This document shows, in pieces, positions 25,746-39,571 of a stretch of DNA of 64,000 nt (positions within the stretch are counted from its first letter, which is position 1; each line of letters opens with the position of its first letter). The DNA lies in contig JAITYX010000021.1 of the NCBI GenBank assembly GCA_021018815.1, positions 4,245,001-4,309,000 of the forward strand. Reading direction: 5' to 3'. The position numbers were made by a program, and so were the translations under genes. The stretch is from Talinum fruticosum. Lineage: Eukaryota; Streptophyta; Magnoliopsida; Caryophyllales; Talinaceae. The notes below the pieces were generated by a model that was given only the letters and a program-made list of their open reading frames with translations, was not told the origin of the DNA and did not search any database.

Positions 25746-27014
25746 CAATTTTTTTTGTTGAATTAATATCCTTTCTCTATATTTCATTTTCAATTTGTCA
25801 ACTCATAAGGCGTATGGCTAAGGAGTTGGCAAAAATCTTTCACACATATATATATATGGTAAGTACACCAGAAAGAACATTTTTTTCCCAATTAAATGAT
25901 GGATAAAATCTAAGAAACTAAAATTTGTATTAAAAAATTAAGTTGACCCAAGATTTCATTAGAAATGAAAAAATCAATGAAAAAGGAGAGGGAAAAATAA
26001 TTAATAACGATAAAATTGATAAACTAGTCATTAATACGCCATTGGAATGATAAAATAACGGATATTGTAAAACGAAAAAAATTAGTTAAAGTGACATATA
26101 TTTTGAAATGAAAGAAGTAAATAACAAGAGGCATTATAGTTAACCTAGAAACAATAATAGTTGAATTTGAGAGAGGTTATTGACAATGACTTATTGGCTA
26201 AAGTTATAGTTGAAATTTAAAGTTGAAGTAAAAAGGATTTCATTCAATTGAATGGCCCAACAAAGAAAAATCGTAGTAAATTTATTTATTTATTTTTGCT
26301 TAATAAGCGAGGTAAAGATTCACTTCTGTTTAGACAAAAATCTCAATCTTCGAATCAAAATTAGTTATTTAGAGCTACTCATTTTAATGGTAAGGACTAC
26401 TCATAAGAGGTGGTAAGGTGTAGTACAAAGCGGTAACACATGTTGTATGCCACCTTACCCCGACAAACAAGATGTCAAAACATATTCCATTAACTAAAAG
26501 ACCTTTTTTTTTTTCCTTTAGAGGCCGGTACTATTAGACATCATATTAAAATTATTGATGGCCTACTATTGCTCCATAGAGAGCTAGTACAGAAGAAATT
26601 AGAGACACATTTTGTTCAATCCATTGTAACTCAACCCGAAAAACTGGCCCAAAACTGGGGGTTCATACTGTTCAAAAAGTGTATATTAAATTGTAATTCA
26701 CACGCCAACAAAAATGTTCCCGGTCTTGTCAAAGCTCTTTGGTCGAGTTCCGCAACCAAATTAACAAGGGATAGAAAAGGCTTAAGCTACAAACAATACA
26801 TATACAAGTAGCATTAGCCATTTTCCCTGTTCTACAAAAAAACCAACATTATCAAGGGTCAACAAGAACACTGACATACCTCACACAGGCAAGCAAAAAA
26901 CCCCTTGATAGATGAATACATATCAGCCCTGTGAGGCACTAATGTTGTGTATACAATTTTTCACATTTAATTTGCAATCACAAATACAAAAAGAATGAAA
27001 GAATCGATAGGGCA
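25746..27014. other. Intergenic, probably includes TBC gene 3' UTR
   Basis: AT-rich sequence with no gene seen. A short hairpin lies at 26413-26455 (GGTAAGGTG and CACCTTACC arms). The last 150-250 bp before 27015 are probably the 3' untranslated region of the minus-strand TBC gene. Confidence 0.4.
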
Positions 27015-30000
27015 TTAACTGGTGGCACCCCTGGCCATAAGCTGAGAATCGCGCCTTTGTAAGAATTCCTGATCAGATTGGATGGCTTCCCCATCTAGCT
27101 TATCATGTTCCTCCAGTGCCCTACGGTGAGAATACCGCCTCAACATATGAGGCTGTATCCTACGCCATGCAGGTGTCCCTTCTCTGGACTGGATTGCTTC
27201 CCCATTCTGCTTCTCGGATTGCTTCTTCAGAAGAGAACTGCTCCTCTCCAATAATGACTGTTTCTGCTTCCCTCGAGATTCTATTGACTGCCCTGGTTTC
27301 CTGTGTACCTTTTCATATTCAAGCCTCAATTCCTCTAGGCGTTTTGAAATCTAACAATAAAAGTGGATGAGGTAATCAGTTAGCATTGCAAAAAACATTG
27401 AGAAGACTTAATTACTTAAGACTTGCTTAAGATGAAACATTAAGTCAAAAGGCAGGTTGTGCACTTAAGATGACGCATACAACTGAAGATTGATTCATGA
27501 CATTCCAGATCACAGGTTAAGCAGGGAACTGTGCTCATGGATGTCCAAAATTGAAACACTTCCATCATGAATCATGAAATTAGCTATTTGGAGTTTCCAC
27601 TTATAAGTCTTATGTAAGGCCGTTTCACATAAGGCATATCATGAGACAGATGGTTTTACGGTGACCTCTAATAATAGTTGAGATAACTAATAGTTTATTT
27701 AAGAGTGCTTGTGATAAAAGTCGCTGTTAGAAGAAGTATTAGTAACCCTTGAATTAAAAAGTCATTTTAAATCATATTACTAGTCAAGTCAAAACCTTTA
27801 TAAAGTTACTCCTTGAGGAGTTCGTATCACAATAATTCTCATACTGGAATTTGCGTTCCACCTTATGTTTCAACCCTAAAATACCCTCAAGTAAAAGGCT
27901 GACAATCACAAAATCAGTCCAAACTAATTTGCCCTCATAATTGCCACAGGGAAATTTTTATGACCCAAGCTCTCATTCAGTTTGGCGAGATGTCTAAGTA
28001 ATCCAGTGGACCAAAAATCTCAGTGGATATCAGAAATTCGGAAGTTGAAAATGAATCCACATAAAATGGCGGAGCTATTTACTGCTCTAGTTGTCCATAT
28101 GATGAAGTATAAAGAAACTATCTTTACCAGAGTGGCTGAGCCCAATTCAAGTGAGGACTCATACGAGAGGAAATTAGGAAAAGCTTGACTAGTAATTAGC
28201 GCTAATAAGTTACCATTCCAGCAGTTGATTTGGTGAGCAGAGGTCCAGGTTGACTTGAAGAATGAGATTGAGTTAGGGGCAGCTGGGAGTCATGCAAAGT
28301 TCAAACTCATCCTTGTCAACTATATAGAACAAGTGAGTTGCCTAAGAACTCATTTGATATATTACTGTCTACCTAACTAATGAGCTTTGGGACAAACAGG
28401 TAACCAAAATTATCAAGCATCAACCTATCCACTAAATTCTTACCCACTACATGTAAAGTGAAAAACAACAATTCCAAAATGAGTCCCTCACAAATAGGAT
28501 ATGGGTGGGAAGACACAAATATATGAAACCTCACTCTCCGCAAGCAAATATATTAGGGGACAATATCATTAAACAAGTACAGAGTTTTGGTACTACCCCA
28601 GGAACACAATTGTATCGTGAATGGCTGCCAACAGACCAACTCTAGAATATGTTGTGAAGTTCATAGCTTGATACAGATATTTATACAATAATGCAACGAC
28701 AGCATGAAAAATAATAGGTCGAGATGCAAGGGATTGGCCTGCTGCTTTGATATACAAATATTATTCAAGCATTACCTTCACCATGACAGACAAGCGATTC
28801 AACAAAAGATTCATCAAGATAATTTAGGAGCCAAGTATTTACAAAATATGAGGTAAACAAGGACATATTGTGACAAACAGACAGGGAGAGAGTACAAACC
28901 TTGATTGAATAGGCCAAGGGTAACAAGGCATCTGGATCCATCACTTCTTCAGGAAAGTTGCGCAACGCATGGATAAGCTTCTCAAAAGGTAGCTTTACCT
29001 GATCAATCACATGAATATTTTGTTATAAGCACTGTATAACATGAAAGTAAAAAATGTAAAGCTACAACAAAAGGGTCTAACTTTAGTAAAAATTCAAGGG
29101 AATGCCCTATTGCAAGTTAGAATAGATTTCTAAAAAGCTCCAACCAACCGTCAGGCCTCAACACTAGCACAGCATTTTATTCAACTGGAAACCACTAAGA
29201 TGCCTGATAATTTGACTTTACCATCCAACTTTTCTCAATAGATTACAGAAACACACATGAGGGTCTGATTTGGAGAAAATTCAATATGTAACATGGAAGA
29301 ATCCTGTTAATGATTTTAGACAATATGCGTGACGAGATGTTAGTCAAAACTGCGCTTAAACCTTGCAATTTATTCAAAAATGTGACAAAGTTCTAGCGCA
29401 ACCTTTAAATACCATTAACATTGATTAAAGTGTTTAAGTACGCCAGTGTTTGACTTTTTAACCAGTAATTAGCTGTCATTTTAAATGTACTCTAACAAAT
29501 TAACGCACATTTTAAATGTACTCTAACAAGTTAAGTTGCATTTAAATGGACTCTATCAAGTTTAATGGCATTTAAAGGTTGCACTAAAACTTTATGACAT
29601 TTTTGAATAAATTGAAAAGTTTAACGGCAGTTTTGGCTAAGATCTCTATGTGTGACTTAATTTTAGCAAACTAATTCTAAAATGATAAGAACATCAAGAG
29701 AAAGAGTGGTGGAGTTAAGATCACCACATAAATTGGGGGGTTCTGGACTGGATGAATGACACTGGAATCAAAATCGTACAACTGAGATCATTACAATCAG
29801 CAATTTAAGTAAACCTTTAGTTGTTACTTGGTATCTCAAAATATATATTAGAATTCTTGTATGGGTCTCTGAAGTTCTATTGCAAGGCTTAGTTAGGCTG
29901 CACACCACGTGGTTTTCCCCTTCCCCTACGACCCTGCTTAGGAAAACTCCACAGCTGGTTTAGTTTTATAAAAATATTAGATTAAATATCGAAAATCAAT

Positions 30001-33000
30001 CCAAGGGTGCCGCAAATGGTGTCAAAAACTCACCGCTTCATCTTGACAACTCTTCAACAGGGCCAGCCCAACCCTGAAGACAACCTTTACACCCTAGAAA
30101 GAATTAAAAGATTGATATGAAAATCCATCCAAGAACAACTAATTGGTATGGCATCTTGAATTCAAATATAATCACTAACCTCATAAAGAAAAACATCCCA
30201 TATTCGAAGGGTCAAGTGAAATGGAAAAGAATATGAGAACACAGTAATGAACCACTGACTTGCATACATGCTAGGATTTATCATCTCTTGTGCAAAATGT
30301 TCCCCAAGCTTAGGCAAGTGCTCCTTCACCAAATGGTCAAACTGAAAAAGGTACTGCTGTACCAAAGGCAATCCTGACTGTTCACAGAACGAGTTTATAT
30401 GACAGTTTTAAAAAAATCCAAAAGGAATATAATTGAACATATCAAACAAAGTCAATTGTTTCAAGTGTCAAAACAAACGAAAAATGAAATTACAAAATAG
30501 ACACAATAAGACAAAAGGTCCACACACCATCGTGCATATCAAACCATAGCAATTCATCATATGAAGAAGCTGCGTGAGATGACAATGAATAACAAGCTAG
30601 CCTCGGTTTCTCACAATTAACAATGCAGCAAAGCTTCATCAGAATTTCTATACACTTCACATTATTTAGTGGCAGTAGTAGTTAAATAATATCCCAAAAG
30701 TACTCACAAAAGAACACATATATCAGAAACAAAGGCAAGAAGTAATGCCGGAATTATCTCCAGAGGTCAAAAGGCAGATATTAATGCTTGTGTAAACAGA
30801 ACTCTGTTTGTGGACAGGGTTATATTGAGTAGTGTGTCATTTTGTGAAGAATAAAAGAAATCGGTAATTGCTAAGAGGCAGGTATGCGTCCCTTGACACT
30901 CCTATAAATGGAGATAACACCTTCATTTCGGTTGCCTTCTTGTGCCCGGGGCAGGGGGTTGAATACGCTAATAATATGTCAATCAAGATGTTCTAATGAC
31001 AAAAATAAGAAGTCATTTATTCATTAATAATATGTTACCAGATACAACCCTTCCATTGGGGCATGGACAGCTCCTTTAAGCAATGCAACTAGCAACCAAA
31101 ATGCATCTTCCTCACTCATATAAAGAAGCAGTAGACCAGCGATAAATCCCATTCCCTGCATTTTTCCAGCAGTCATAACCTTTTAACAATGCATTTGTAA
31201 AAACCCAGGAGACATAACTAAATATAACAAACCTGAACATATCCAACATCTCTGTCATACACAGAATATGCTTTGAGAACATTGTAGAGAGATCTCTGAC
31301 CAGGACCGTGCCTTTGTTGAAAGAAGACATGTGATGGGAAAGTACGAGATATATCTCGAATTATGTCCAGTTCTGAGGTTGAAGTCTCGTATATAACCAG
31401 TTGCTGCAGCCAAACAAGTTCTCATGATCACAACATTATCCAACTACACCAGCACATGCACCCACATAAAAGACTTCACTAAGCAAATTGGAAATGCATG
31501 GATCATCACCAACAATGAATACAATCTTATCCTCAACGTCTAGTTCAAATGAACAACTTTCAGATCCCCTATGAATAATTCCTAAAAAGATTATTAAGCA
31601 CAGCTCACATTTAGTTCAACTTGTTTCATTGAAGATGATATATAAAACTACTTTTAGGAAGCCAAACTAGTTACTGCTTGGAAGTCTGCCTTCTTTGCTT
31701 TTTTTTTTTTTTCCTTTAATTTTTTTTTTACGGGACACAAGTGTGCCAACAAACCAACCATTCAATCCTATTGAAAATATTAAAAGAATGCCCAAACTCC
31801 AGGAGGCCAAAATCTTTGGTTTAAGTCTAGTAAACATAAGGAGGTTTAAATAGAAGGTTACCTCATACACTCCTGGGTTCATGAGCAAGAGGTCCCGACT
31901 TCCTGAGATCAATTGCCACACTAGTCCCCTTAAACAATCAGGAATTCCTTTTCTAACACGTCTTTTAACCACATGCGGTTTCCTCCTCACATAGTGCTTC
32001 CAATCACTCCCCCAGCCCCAATCATTTTTCTCCATTTTCGAACTCTTCTTTCTTCCCTGTGGAAGGTCCTCATCTCATAAGCATCTTAATTCCAAATACA
32101 TGAAAACAGAGGACAGAGGACAGGAAGACAGGAATACCATAGAAGTCAAACGGTTCAGCTAAATATGTATTTTCTACAGAAAGCATTTTGATGCAACAAT
32201 GATGCAAACTATATTACTTGGACTCTTCATATTGCCTCAAGTATCCACGTCAGCCACTCGACAATCGGACACGGGTATGCACAGTCGACACTTTCTTACA
32301 CAACACCCGGACACTAAACACTTCCACACAGGTACAATTGTTCTATGCTTTAAAGTAGGTAGAAATAAAAATCTAATAGTTCTGCAAGTGAATCACGGGT
32401 ATGGTTATATTGTTCAGAAAAGGTGGGCTCAGAGTTAACCCTATATCCTCCCTAGATTTTGTAGATATATCCTTCACAGATTGACTTTGTGTAAAATGAT
32501 TCCAAAATTTTGTTATGATAAATTCAGTTGTGACACCAAGGACTGCTGTTCCTGTGGCCCCTTGTGATAAGATACACTCCTATCAAAAGCAACACTGCAG
32601 GAAGACAATAGGTATTTGAATGCTCCACCCTCTCGGAGCAACATTCATACATCATTTTCAGTATACATGAACTTATGGTCAGTTCTGTACTCACTACAAC
32701 TCAAAGTCTCAAGTCGTAGGAAACAAGAAACCCGATAACTGAGGGTCATTTCTATATAGAGGTTCTATATTCAACAGTTCCACAATAGACCATGGCACCA
32801 TAAATCTAAAACAAACAAAAAACTCAAGTCTCTTGGCATCAGACATAGTGATTTCCATTAAAATACCTCTCGAATTCGAAAGCAGATTTGCTCCTCTTCA
32901 AGGCTTCAGGAGAGTTGCTATTTTCGGGTTTTATGAACCCAAACCTGTCCACTGGCCTCGATGATGAAGTTGGTCCTGGTTCGTTGTCATCTACTCTCTT

Positions 33001-33012
33001 TCTTTCCATCAT
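27015..33012 (-). CDS. TBC-domain Rab GTPase-activating protein
   Basis: A TBC/Rab-GAP protein of about 440 residues, which would stimulate GTP hydrolysis on a Rab GTPase and so act in vesicle traffic. Exons (minus): 32867-33012, 31862-32056, 31233-31403, 31039-31155, 30180-30377, 30034-30093, 28900-28998, 27015-27350. All are GT-AG and in phase apart from one defect. Domain blocks: WKHYVRRKPHVVKRRVRKGIP, CLRGLVWQLISGSRDLL, IRDISRTFPSHVFF with the catalytic Arg (about 134) of IxxDxxR, VGYVQGMGF with the Gln (about 171) of YxQ, then INPSMYASQWFITVFSYSFP, IWDVFL and the C-terminal helices. The tail after residue 330 is basic and Gln/Ser-rich. The first exon is short and hydrophilic, with ATG at 33012 (alternative ATG at 33009). 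In exon 2 the C-run 32009-32013 is one base short for the expected GAGGSDW reading and breaks the frame. Confidence 0.88.
29341..29639. mobile_element. Foldback MITE in TBC intron 6
   Basis: A 299-bp element whose two halves are inverted copies. The left starts TAGTCAAAACTGCGCTTAAA and the right, reverse-complemented, starts TAGCCAAAACTGCCGTTAAA; the match continues for over 70 bp. Short tandem copies of a TTTAAATG..CTCTAACAA unit fill the centre. There is no coding capacity. AGAT is present near both flanks and may be part of a target duplication. Confidence 0.7.
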
Positions 33013-35320
33013 GCTATCAAACACCAGCTCTCAGCCCTCAACAATTGCCCGCCAGTATTCTTAGCATAATGCAACATACCTCAATTGACAAGAAACAACA
33101 ATTGCAATTTCTGAAATGAAATTTGCACTGACAATGTTAGAAATATTTTTTTATTTCCAGAAATTGCACAGACATTGTTTTTGCTAGACCGACTACCACC
33201 TATTTTCGCTAATTGCATTTATGCGTGCTTAGTTATTCAACATCACAAGATTCACGACTAAGATGCTTCGTATTCACAGCTGATTCAAATGACACGGATA
33301 AAGGGAGGATAAAAAAGCGGACCAAGCCAAACTATAACCCAGAAACAGGAACTATATAATTACATGAAAAATGCCCAAAAATTTAGGATTAAAGAAACTT
33401 CAATAGTCTGAGGGGAACCCATTAAACCCACATAAATCCCACAATCAAAGTCAACCGGGTATTGTTCTATGATCGTTAATCTCACCTTAATCATTGGGGG
33501 GCTGGAGATACAGCACAGATTACGGGAGAGGGGAGAGAGAGCACATGAGTAAAAACCTACAAGCTGCTGAGATCGGCGAGGGCATGAGTCGATATCTGGC
33601 TGATGAACCCGAGAAAAATCCCGCTAAATGGTTGGGTTTGGTGAGCAGAAAACGGTGGAATTGCACCTCAGAATCTGGGATAGAGAAAGGGCACAGAGAA
33701 AGTGGCGAAAATCCAAAAATGGGAAAACGAACCTGTGAGAGAAGATATTGACTCTCACAGTGATTGGGAATGAGAATTTCTTTGAATTTTCTCACTCTGA
33801 TTCTTGGATTTTTGACATATAAAAGTCATTTATTATACACCAAATAATGGAGATAGACTGCCACTTTCTCTGAATTTTCTGTGAAGAGAATAATAAGTAG
33901 TAATTTGTTGAAAATTTAAGGAAAGCAGAAAATTTCCCCTAAAGTTTGGAGAAATGACCGGGATTGCGTTTGGAAAAGTTGTAGTTGCACTATAACTATG
34001 ATTTAAATATATTGTAACTGTTTGTAACTGTATTATAGATATATAAATAAGTTAATTATGTGCTTGGTAATCATATATTTTTTTACTTTATTTTATTAAT
34101 TAAATAATTTTTTTATTTTTTATTAAGTTATACGAGATTATAAACAACATTTATTTTGATAAAAATATTTTTCTAATTTTTTGGAAGAATGAATGGGTAA
34201 GGTATCTCATCTTTTAACCATTTGTCTTGATAAAATAAGAGCAAAAATTCTATTTTTTTTTCATTTAAAAGAAATTGAATATTACCAAGTATAGAAAAAT
34301 ATAAGAAATAATAATATAATAAAAAATCAAATTTAGGACATAAAAAAATTTAAATATAAAAAAATTTAAGAAAAATAAATATAGAAAAAGATAATAAAAT
34401 TGAAACAATTTTTTTTTAAACTATAAGTTGATGGAGAAAGTTACCTTTCATCAATTTCCTCAAATTAAGGAAGCTAACTTTTATAAAAATTAAATTTATA
34501 AAAAGTTTCTTTATCAAATATCATAATTAGAGAAAGTTTACTAAAATTTTAGAAAAAGGCTTATCAAAAAGTTATCTCAAACGCAGCCAATAGTTATATG
34601 ACATACTTTAATTTATACATTAGTGATATAATAAAATTTTGGGACACAGAATTTATTTTTTAAGGAATGAGATTATAAAATAACCGTAGATTTTAAATAT
34701 TATATAAAATTTCATATATGATAATTTTGGTATATAAATACAAGTTCATGATATAATTTATATTGAAAGAAATATGACAATTCGGATCATGTTAAATCTC
34801 CTTTTGACTTGGGATAGATTGTGTTAAACCAGCTATCACTTGGTTGGAATTCGATCCATTAGATTGTTGACATAAATTAGATTTTAGGAACAGTTTATAT
34901 ATTATTAAGGTGTTCACAATAAGTAAATTGGATTTTTTAGCAAGGTAAGTATGTGTCTATCTTTTGCTCTACTCGAAGTGTAAGGCATGAATATAACATT
35001 TTTGGCGAAATGAACATTGTTTAATTGCTCAAACTCGAAGATCCTATTGTATCCAACTCAAACTTCTCGCATGTGAATAGTGTATTTCGGGCATCAAACT
35101 TGGATAATTTGATTAGAAAAACACTCGTTAATCATTTGAATAGAAATTAACTAATGAAATTTAAATTGAATATTTGGTAAAAGCGGTTGATAATAGCTTA
35201 TTTTGCAAATAATTGTAATTTTACACATGAAAGTGTTGAGAGATATTTCTAATATCCTAAATTCCTAATTTAGTGGAAAATAGTATTGGCTCATGACTAC
35301 GTAGTGGACCATTGTGGTAT
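33013..35320. other. Shared upstream region of the divergent TBC and SURF6 genes
   Basis: A 2.3-kb intergenic space between two genes pointing away from each other. The part nearest TBC (33013-33800) is the likely 5' UTR and promoter; the ORFs of 85-91 codons at 33494-33795 have no recognised domain. A MITE sits at 33963-34591. The rest is AT-rich and featureless. Confidence 0.5.
33963..34591. mobile_element. AT-rich MITE with GCGTTTGG-type ends
   Basis: The left end ATTGCGTTTGGAAAAGTT and the right end (reverse complement) ATTGGCTGCGTTTGAGATAA form imperfect terminal inverted repeats around about 630 bp of AT-rich DNA with no coding potential. The ends resemble plant MITEs that begin with a ..GTTTGG motif. 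Confidence 0.5.
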
Positions 35321-35322
35321 TG

Positions 35323-35418
35323 TGGGCCAATATTGGGCCGGTAAGATCCGGCCCAATTAATATTGCTATGTTACGGACCTGCCTCCCTCCAAAACACGTT
35401 TTATTACGCAACCCTAAA
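35323..35418 (+). promoter_or_regulatory. Site II elements plus telo-box promoter of SURF6
   Basis: TGGGCC occurs at 35323-35328 and 35334-35339 and GGCCCA at 35350-35355, followed by a telo-box AACCCTAAA at 35410-35418, 44 bp before the SURF6 ATG. This site II plus telo-box combination is typical of plant genes for ribosomal proteins and ribosome biogenesis, which fits the gene. The motifs are seen directly; their function is inferred. Confidence 0.65.
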
Positions 35419-35461
35419 CCCCTCTTTCTCTTTCTCCCTCCACTTGAAGTCACAATCTACA

Positions 35462-37173
35462 ATGAAGAAGAAGAAGCAAACTCCGGCCGCCGGAGACGGA
35501 GGCACCGCTGCGTCCACAAGCCTCGACGACGGCGACATCAAATCCCTAATTCGAGACTACGCCACCTTCTTTGACGACCTAATCGACCGAATTCCGGCCA
35601 AGTTCTATCTTCCGACTGCCGATGAAGACAAGGCTTGGTACCAAGGCCTATCCAAGGCTGCCAAGGCGGCAGCGAAGCAGAAATCGATCGAAAACACCAA
35701 AAAGCTCGACGCGAGCGTCTGGACCCTGAGAAAACTTCGAAAACGACCGAAGTCCTCCAAGAAACCCTAGCGAATGAGAAGAAGGATGAGGATGGTGATG
35801 ATCGTAGGTCCGGGGTGACTCTTGAGGATTTGCACCAGAGGCTACAGAAGAGAATCGCCGAGCTGCGAGCTGCTCGTGGCGGCGGCGAGGGTGGAGGGAA
35901 AAGGAAGGAGGCGGAGAGGAGAGAGAAGAAGGACGGGAAGAAGCGGAAGCGGAATGATGAGGGTCCGGGGAAGAAGAAGGAGAATGACGAGGGAACGAGT
36001 GCGACAGAGAGTGGGGGAGATAATGTTGAGAAGGAGGTGGAGGAGGCCGCTAAGGGAATCGAGTTCGGGAAGGTGAAATTGGGTTCTGAGATTGAAGATG
36101 GTAAGAATTCTTATCAAATTCCTTACTTCTTTTGGTTATATTTCAGATAGTGAAACTGTAGAGAAGGGCTAGAAAATGTAATGCTGATAGTATAATTGTT
36201 GATTTTCACTTTATATTTTTCTGGGCTTGCAATGGGAAAATTGAGGAACTTTTAAATGCTAGGTTGATTTCCCATGGACTATTAGAATTTTTTCCATGTT
36301 ATTACCAATGTTATGTTTATATTTCCGATATTGAAACTGTAGAAAGTGCTGGGAAATGCAATGCAGCTGGTTAGAAACTTAGAGTAGTTGATTTTCATTC
36401 ATCTGGGCTTGAAATTGGAAAATTGTAGAAGTTTCAAATGCTAGGTTGATTTCACATGGATTATAGGAAAAGATTTCATCTTTTACACCTGTAGTAAAGG
36501 TAATATTGTGGAAAATTCAAGTAGGGGAAGATAATCAAGTTTTTTTCAATAGCTTGTATTTTCAATTTCATAATAGTTTTGCATAGTAGTGATCTAGCTT
36601 GGTTATTATGTAATACTACAACATTTTTTATCGTATATCGAGTTTCTTTATCAAATCAAATGTAATTTTAGATGTCTATATTGATGGATGATTGTAATTG
36701 TAGGATATTGTGAAGCTTGTTTATAGTAATACTGATAAGCTTTTTATATCAATCTTGGGTGCAGTTTCACATAAGAAGAAAAAGAAGAAGAAATTGTCCA
36801 AGGAGGAGGAGTTGAAGAGGGCACTTGAATTGGAGGAGGCGAAGAAGGATCCAGAGAAGGGGAGGTGGTAGCGAAGAAGCATGCATGGAAGGCAGCTACT
36901 GAAAGGGCAATGGGGAAAAAGGTGCATGATAATCCCAAGCTGTTGAAGCAGAGTATACAGAAGGAAAAGAGGAAGCATAAGATTAGTGTGGAGAAATGGA
37001 AGTCAAGGAACGAGACAACTCAAAAGATGAAGCAAGAGAAGCAGGAGAAGAGGAAAGGCAATATCAAGGCCAAGATTGACCGTAAAAAGCAAATGAAGAT
37101 TGAAAAGAGAGAGAAGAAGCTCATGAGGCCGGGGTTTGAGGGCCGCAAGGAGGGCTTTGTTAATGCTGAGTAA
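35462..37173 (+). CDS. SURF6: SURF6-family nucleolar ribosome-biogenesis protein
   Basis: Surfeit-locus-protein-6 homologue (yeast Rrp14 family), a nucleolar factor in pre-rRNA processing and ribosomal subunit assembly. Exon 1 is 35462-36100 and exon 2 is 36765-37173 (donor GATG|GTAAG, acceptor GCAG|TTTCAC), giving about 349 residues once two frame defects are allowed for. The N-terminal part has SLIRDYATFFDDLIDRIPAKFYLP, AWYQGLSKAAKAAAKQK and ARRERLDPEK. The middle is highly charged (Lys/Arg/Glu). The C-terminal SURF6 core has [45 protein letters not shown] and the ending REKKLMRPGFEGRKEGF. The A-run at 35699-35703 and the G-run at 36859-36862 are each one base short, so literal translation stops early. 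No other lesions are seen, so I call it a gene rather than a pseudogene. Confidence 0.88.
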
Positions 37174-39550
37174 GTTTTGCAATGGGGTTGTGGGCCGACA
37201 TCAATGGCAATTGGTTATCATGTAAAACCCAATTAGAGGTAGTCAAGGATGATGAGCTGATTCGAACTTATCATCTTATATATGTTTCAATTTGCTTTTA
37301 ATTGTATTATCTTCGTGAAGTCTATTTTGTTTTGGCTTTCGATTTTTGATTTCATAAGCTCTCTCTCTCTAGGATCAACAGGAGTCAGGTATCTTTTGGG
37401 ATAGTGTTACAGGCCATTTGGCTTATGTATCATGTATTCAAAACATTTTTGTCAGAGTATTGACGTGCTTCTTACAGTGTCTATTTAGGGTTTAGACTAC
37501 AGAAAATGAATGAAAATGAATTATATATCTCTACCGATTACGTATTTCTCGTGTGATTTCTGATCTCGTTAGTTTGATGCCACTGAGTCAGCACAATGGG
37601 ACAGGATGCTCCCAATTTTCAAGGGATTTGCCTGTTTATAATGGAGATTATCTTTATTGCTTTCTGGTCTTTTAATTTTTCACTGAATCAGTGGAAGATA
37701 AAGGTGGAGCTTACGAAATTACCTCTGATGACGATATTATGCATGCTTCTAGTACAGCTGCTCCGCGGTTGGGGGGATAACAGATGGGAGAATTACGCAG
37801 AAGTATGAAGGTGATTGATAGTTGCTAGTTAGTCTCCTACAATGTGCTAGTTATTGGAACTGATCTGCACTTGATCTGGACGCAGTTGTGCTCTGCCTTC
37901 TCTGCTAACTTGTTTTCCAATACAGACATGGTCTTGACAACTCGGTGACCCCTCGCTTTGCAGCCACGAAGATATCTGATATGCCCAGGTTTGTTGCAGT
38001 TAATCTCTTAGTTTGTTGCATTGAATTAATGTCAAGTATGCTTTTAGCGATGAGTCTCTCCTTTGGACATGGAGTTTCTAGCAGGTCTGACAGTTTCTCA
38101 AGACGAGAGAGGGTGCGAGATGCATCCTGATTACTGGATGAGATATCTGTTCGTTTCTGATTACTGGTTGACAGGACAATGTTTTAAAGATCCTGATTCA
38201 GAATTCGCGCTAAATATTTTCATTTGGATGCACTTAATTATCACAAGTTAGTATTAGTTATGGTGTTCCTTTGCTAATTGCATGCTTCTATGGAGCCATC
38301 AATTGAGTGACTTTGCCTATTTTTCACATAGAACAACAATATCCAAACCAATTGACTATTCGGAATTGCATCTATTATAATAGTTTGTTCGAATGAGCAT
38401 TTATAATCGTTAGCAACTTATAACAGTTAATTGTTAAATTTAACAACTCATAACAACTCGTAATAATTCGTAATGACTCATAATAACTCTCAACTCGCTA
38501 TAACCTCTATAGTAGCTAATCGTTACAATAATTATAATGGCTACAACCTTATTAGTTGTTGTTGTTGTTATTGTTATTATTATTATTATTATTATTGTTG
38601 TTGTTGTTGTTGTTGAACACTATAGAAAAAAATATTCATATATATTATAATTGTATTTTTTTTTCATTTATTGAGATATGTATTAATGAGATCTATGTTT
38701 TTCATAAAAAATATTCATATAAAAACTACGATGACCAAAATTTGTAATTGAATAAAAATAATCAATTAGCATAAAAATTTTTATAAAAATTCATTATTGA
38801 CCAATATATGTTGTTTGTGAAATATACAAAAATAATATAACTAACGCTATCTCCAAAATTTTATAACTACTCATGACAGTTCATAACCGCTATAACTATT
38901 CATAAAAATTGATGGATAACTTTAACAACTCATAACAGTTCTTGAAATAAACAGACTCTTAATACTTTTACATTTAGATTGATACATATTATTTCACGGC
39001 AAGGATTATAAGATAATTAGTATGATGACTGCTTTAACCTAATGTAATTTAAAGTATAGCCATAGACAACATATCAATAAACTCTCATTTTAAAAAAGCT
39101 ATATAGTAATCTTGCTGCAATTGTATAGCTAACTTTTAAAAGTATTTTTTATAAAAAATAAGCGTGGAAGCTAAAGGCTAAAGGTTTATTCCGTTGGGTA
39201 CATGTTCCTAAGTCTATTAGCCTCTTTAGAGAGATTATATGATCCATTGTATTCTATTTATTTTAGACTCAATCATAAAATAAAAATCAATTATTATAAA
39301 TACAGATATAAAATGGATATCAAATATACATTATATAACTAGTGTAAATTTTCCAATGACAATAAGCATTCTAAAAAATCCACGTGCCAAAATTACTAAA
39401 CTAACCTCTAAAGAAAAGAGGGGAAAAAATAAAAAGGGAAAAAAGAAATAAAGATTTTTTGGCCACGCCGATGCCGGAAAGCCTTTCTTATCTCTAAAGC
39501 CTCAAGCAGCTTCTTCCGGGTTTTTGATTCTGGCTCTCTCTCTCTCTCTG
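37174..39550. other. Intergenic between SURF6 and FTSHI3
   Basis: SURF6 3' UTR followed by AT-rich sequence with no supported gene. 38390-38520 and 38860-38950 are rich in TAACTC/CATAAC repeats and look like parts of an AT-rich MITE. The GTT/TTA microsatellite at 38553-38616 yields a spurious poly-leucine frame. Confidence 0.4.
39381..39386. promoter_or_regulatory. G-box upstream of FTSHI3
   Basis: A perfect CACGTG palindrome about 400 bp before the FTSHI3 ATG and about 190 bp before the inferred 5' UTR donor. G-boxes bind bHLH/bZIP factors and are common in light-responsive plastid-protein genes. Activity is inferred. Confidence 0.35.
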
Positions 39551-39571
39551 CCCCCGGCGACATCAAACGAG

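Noticed and set aside
33494..33795. Overlapping 85- and 91-codon ORFs upstream of the TBC gene
   Set aside because: They lie in the expected leader/promoter region, on both strands, with no recognisable domain or splice support.
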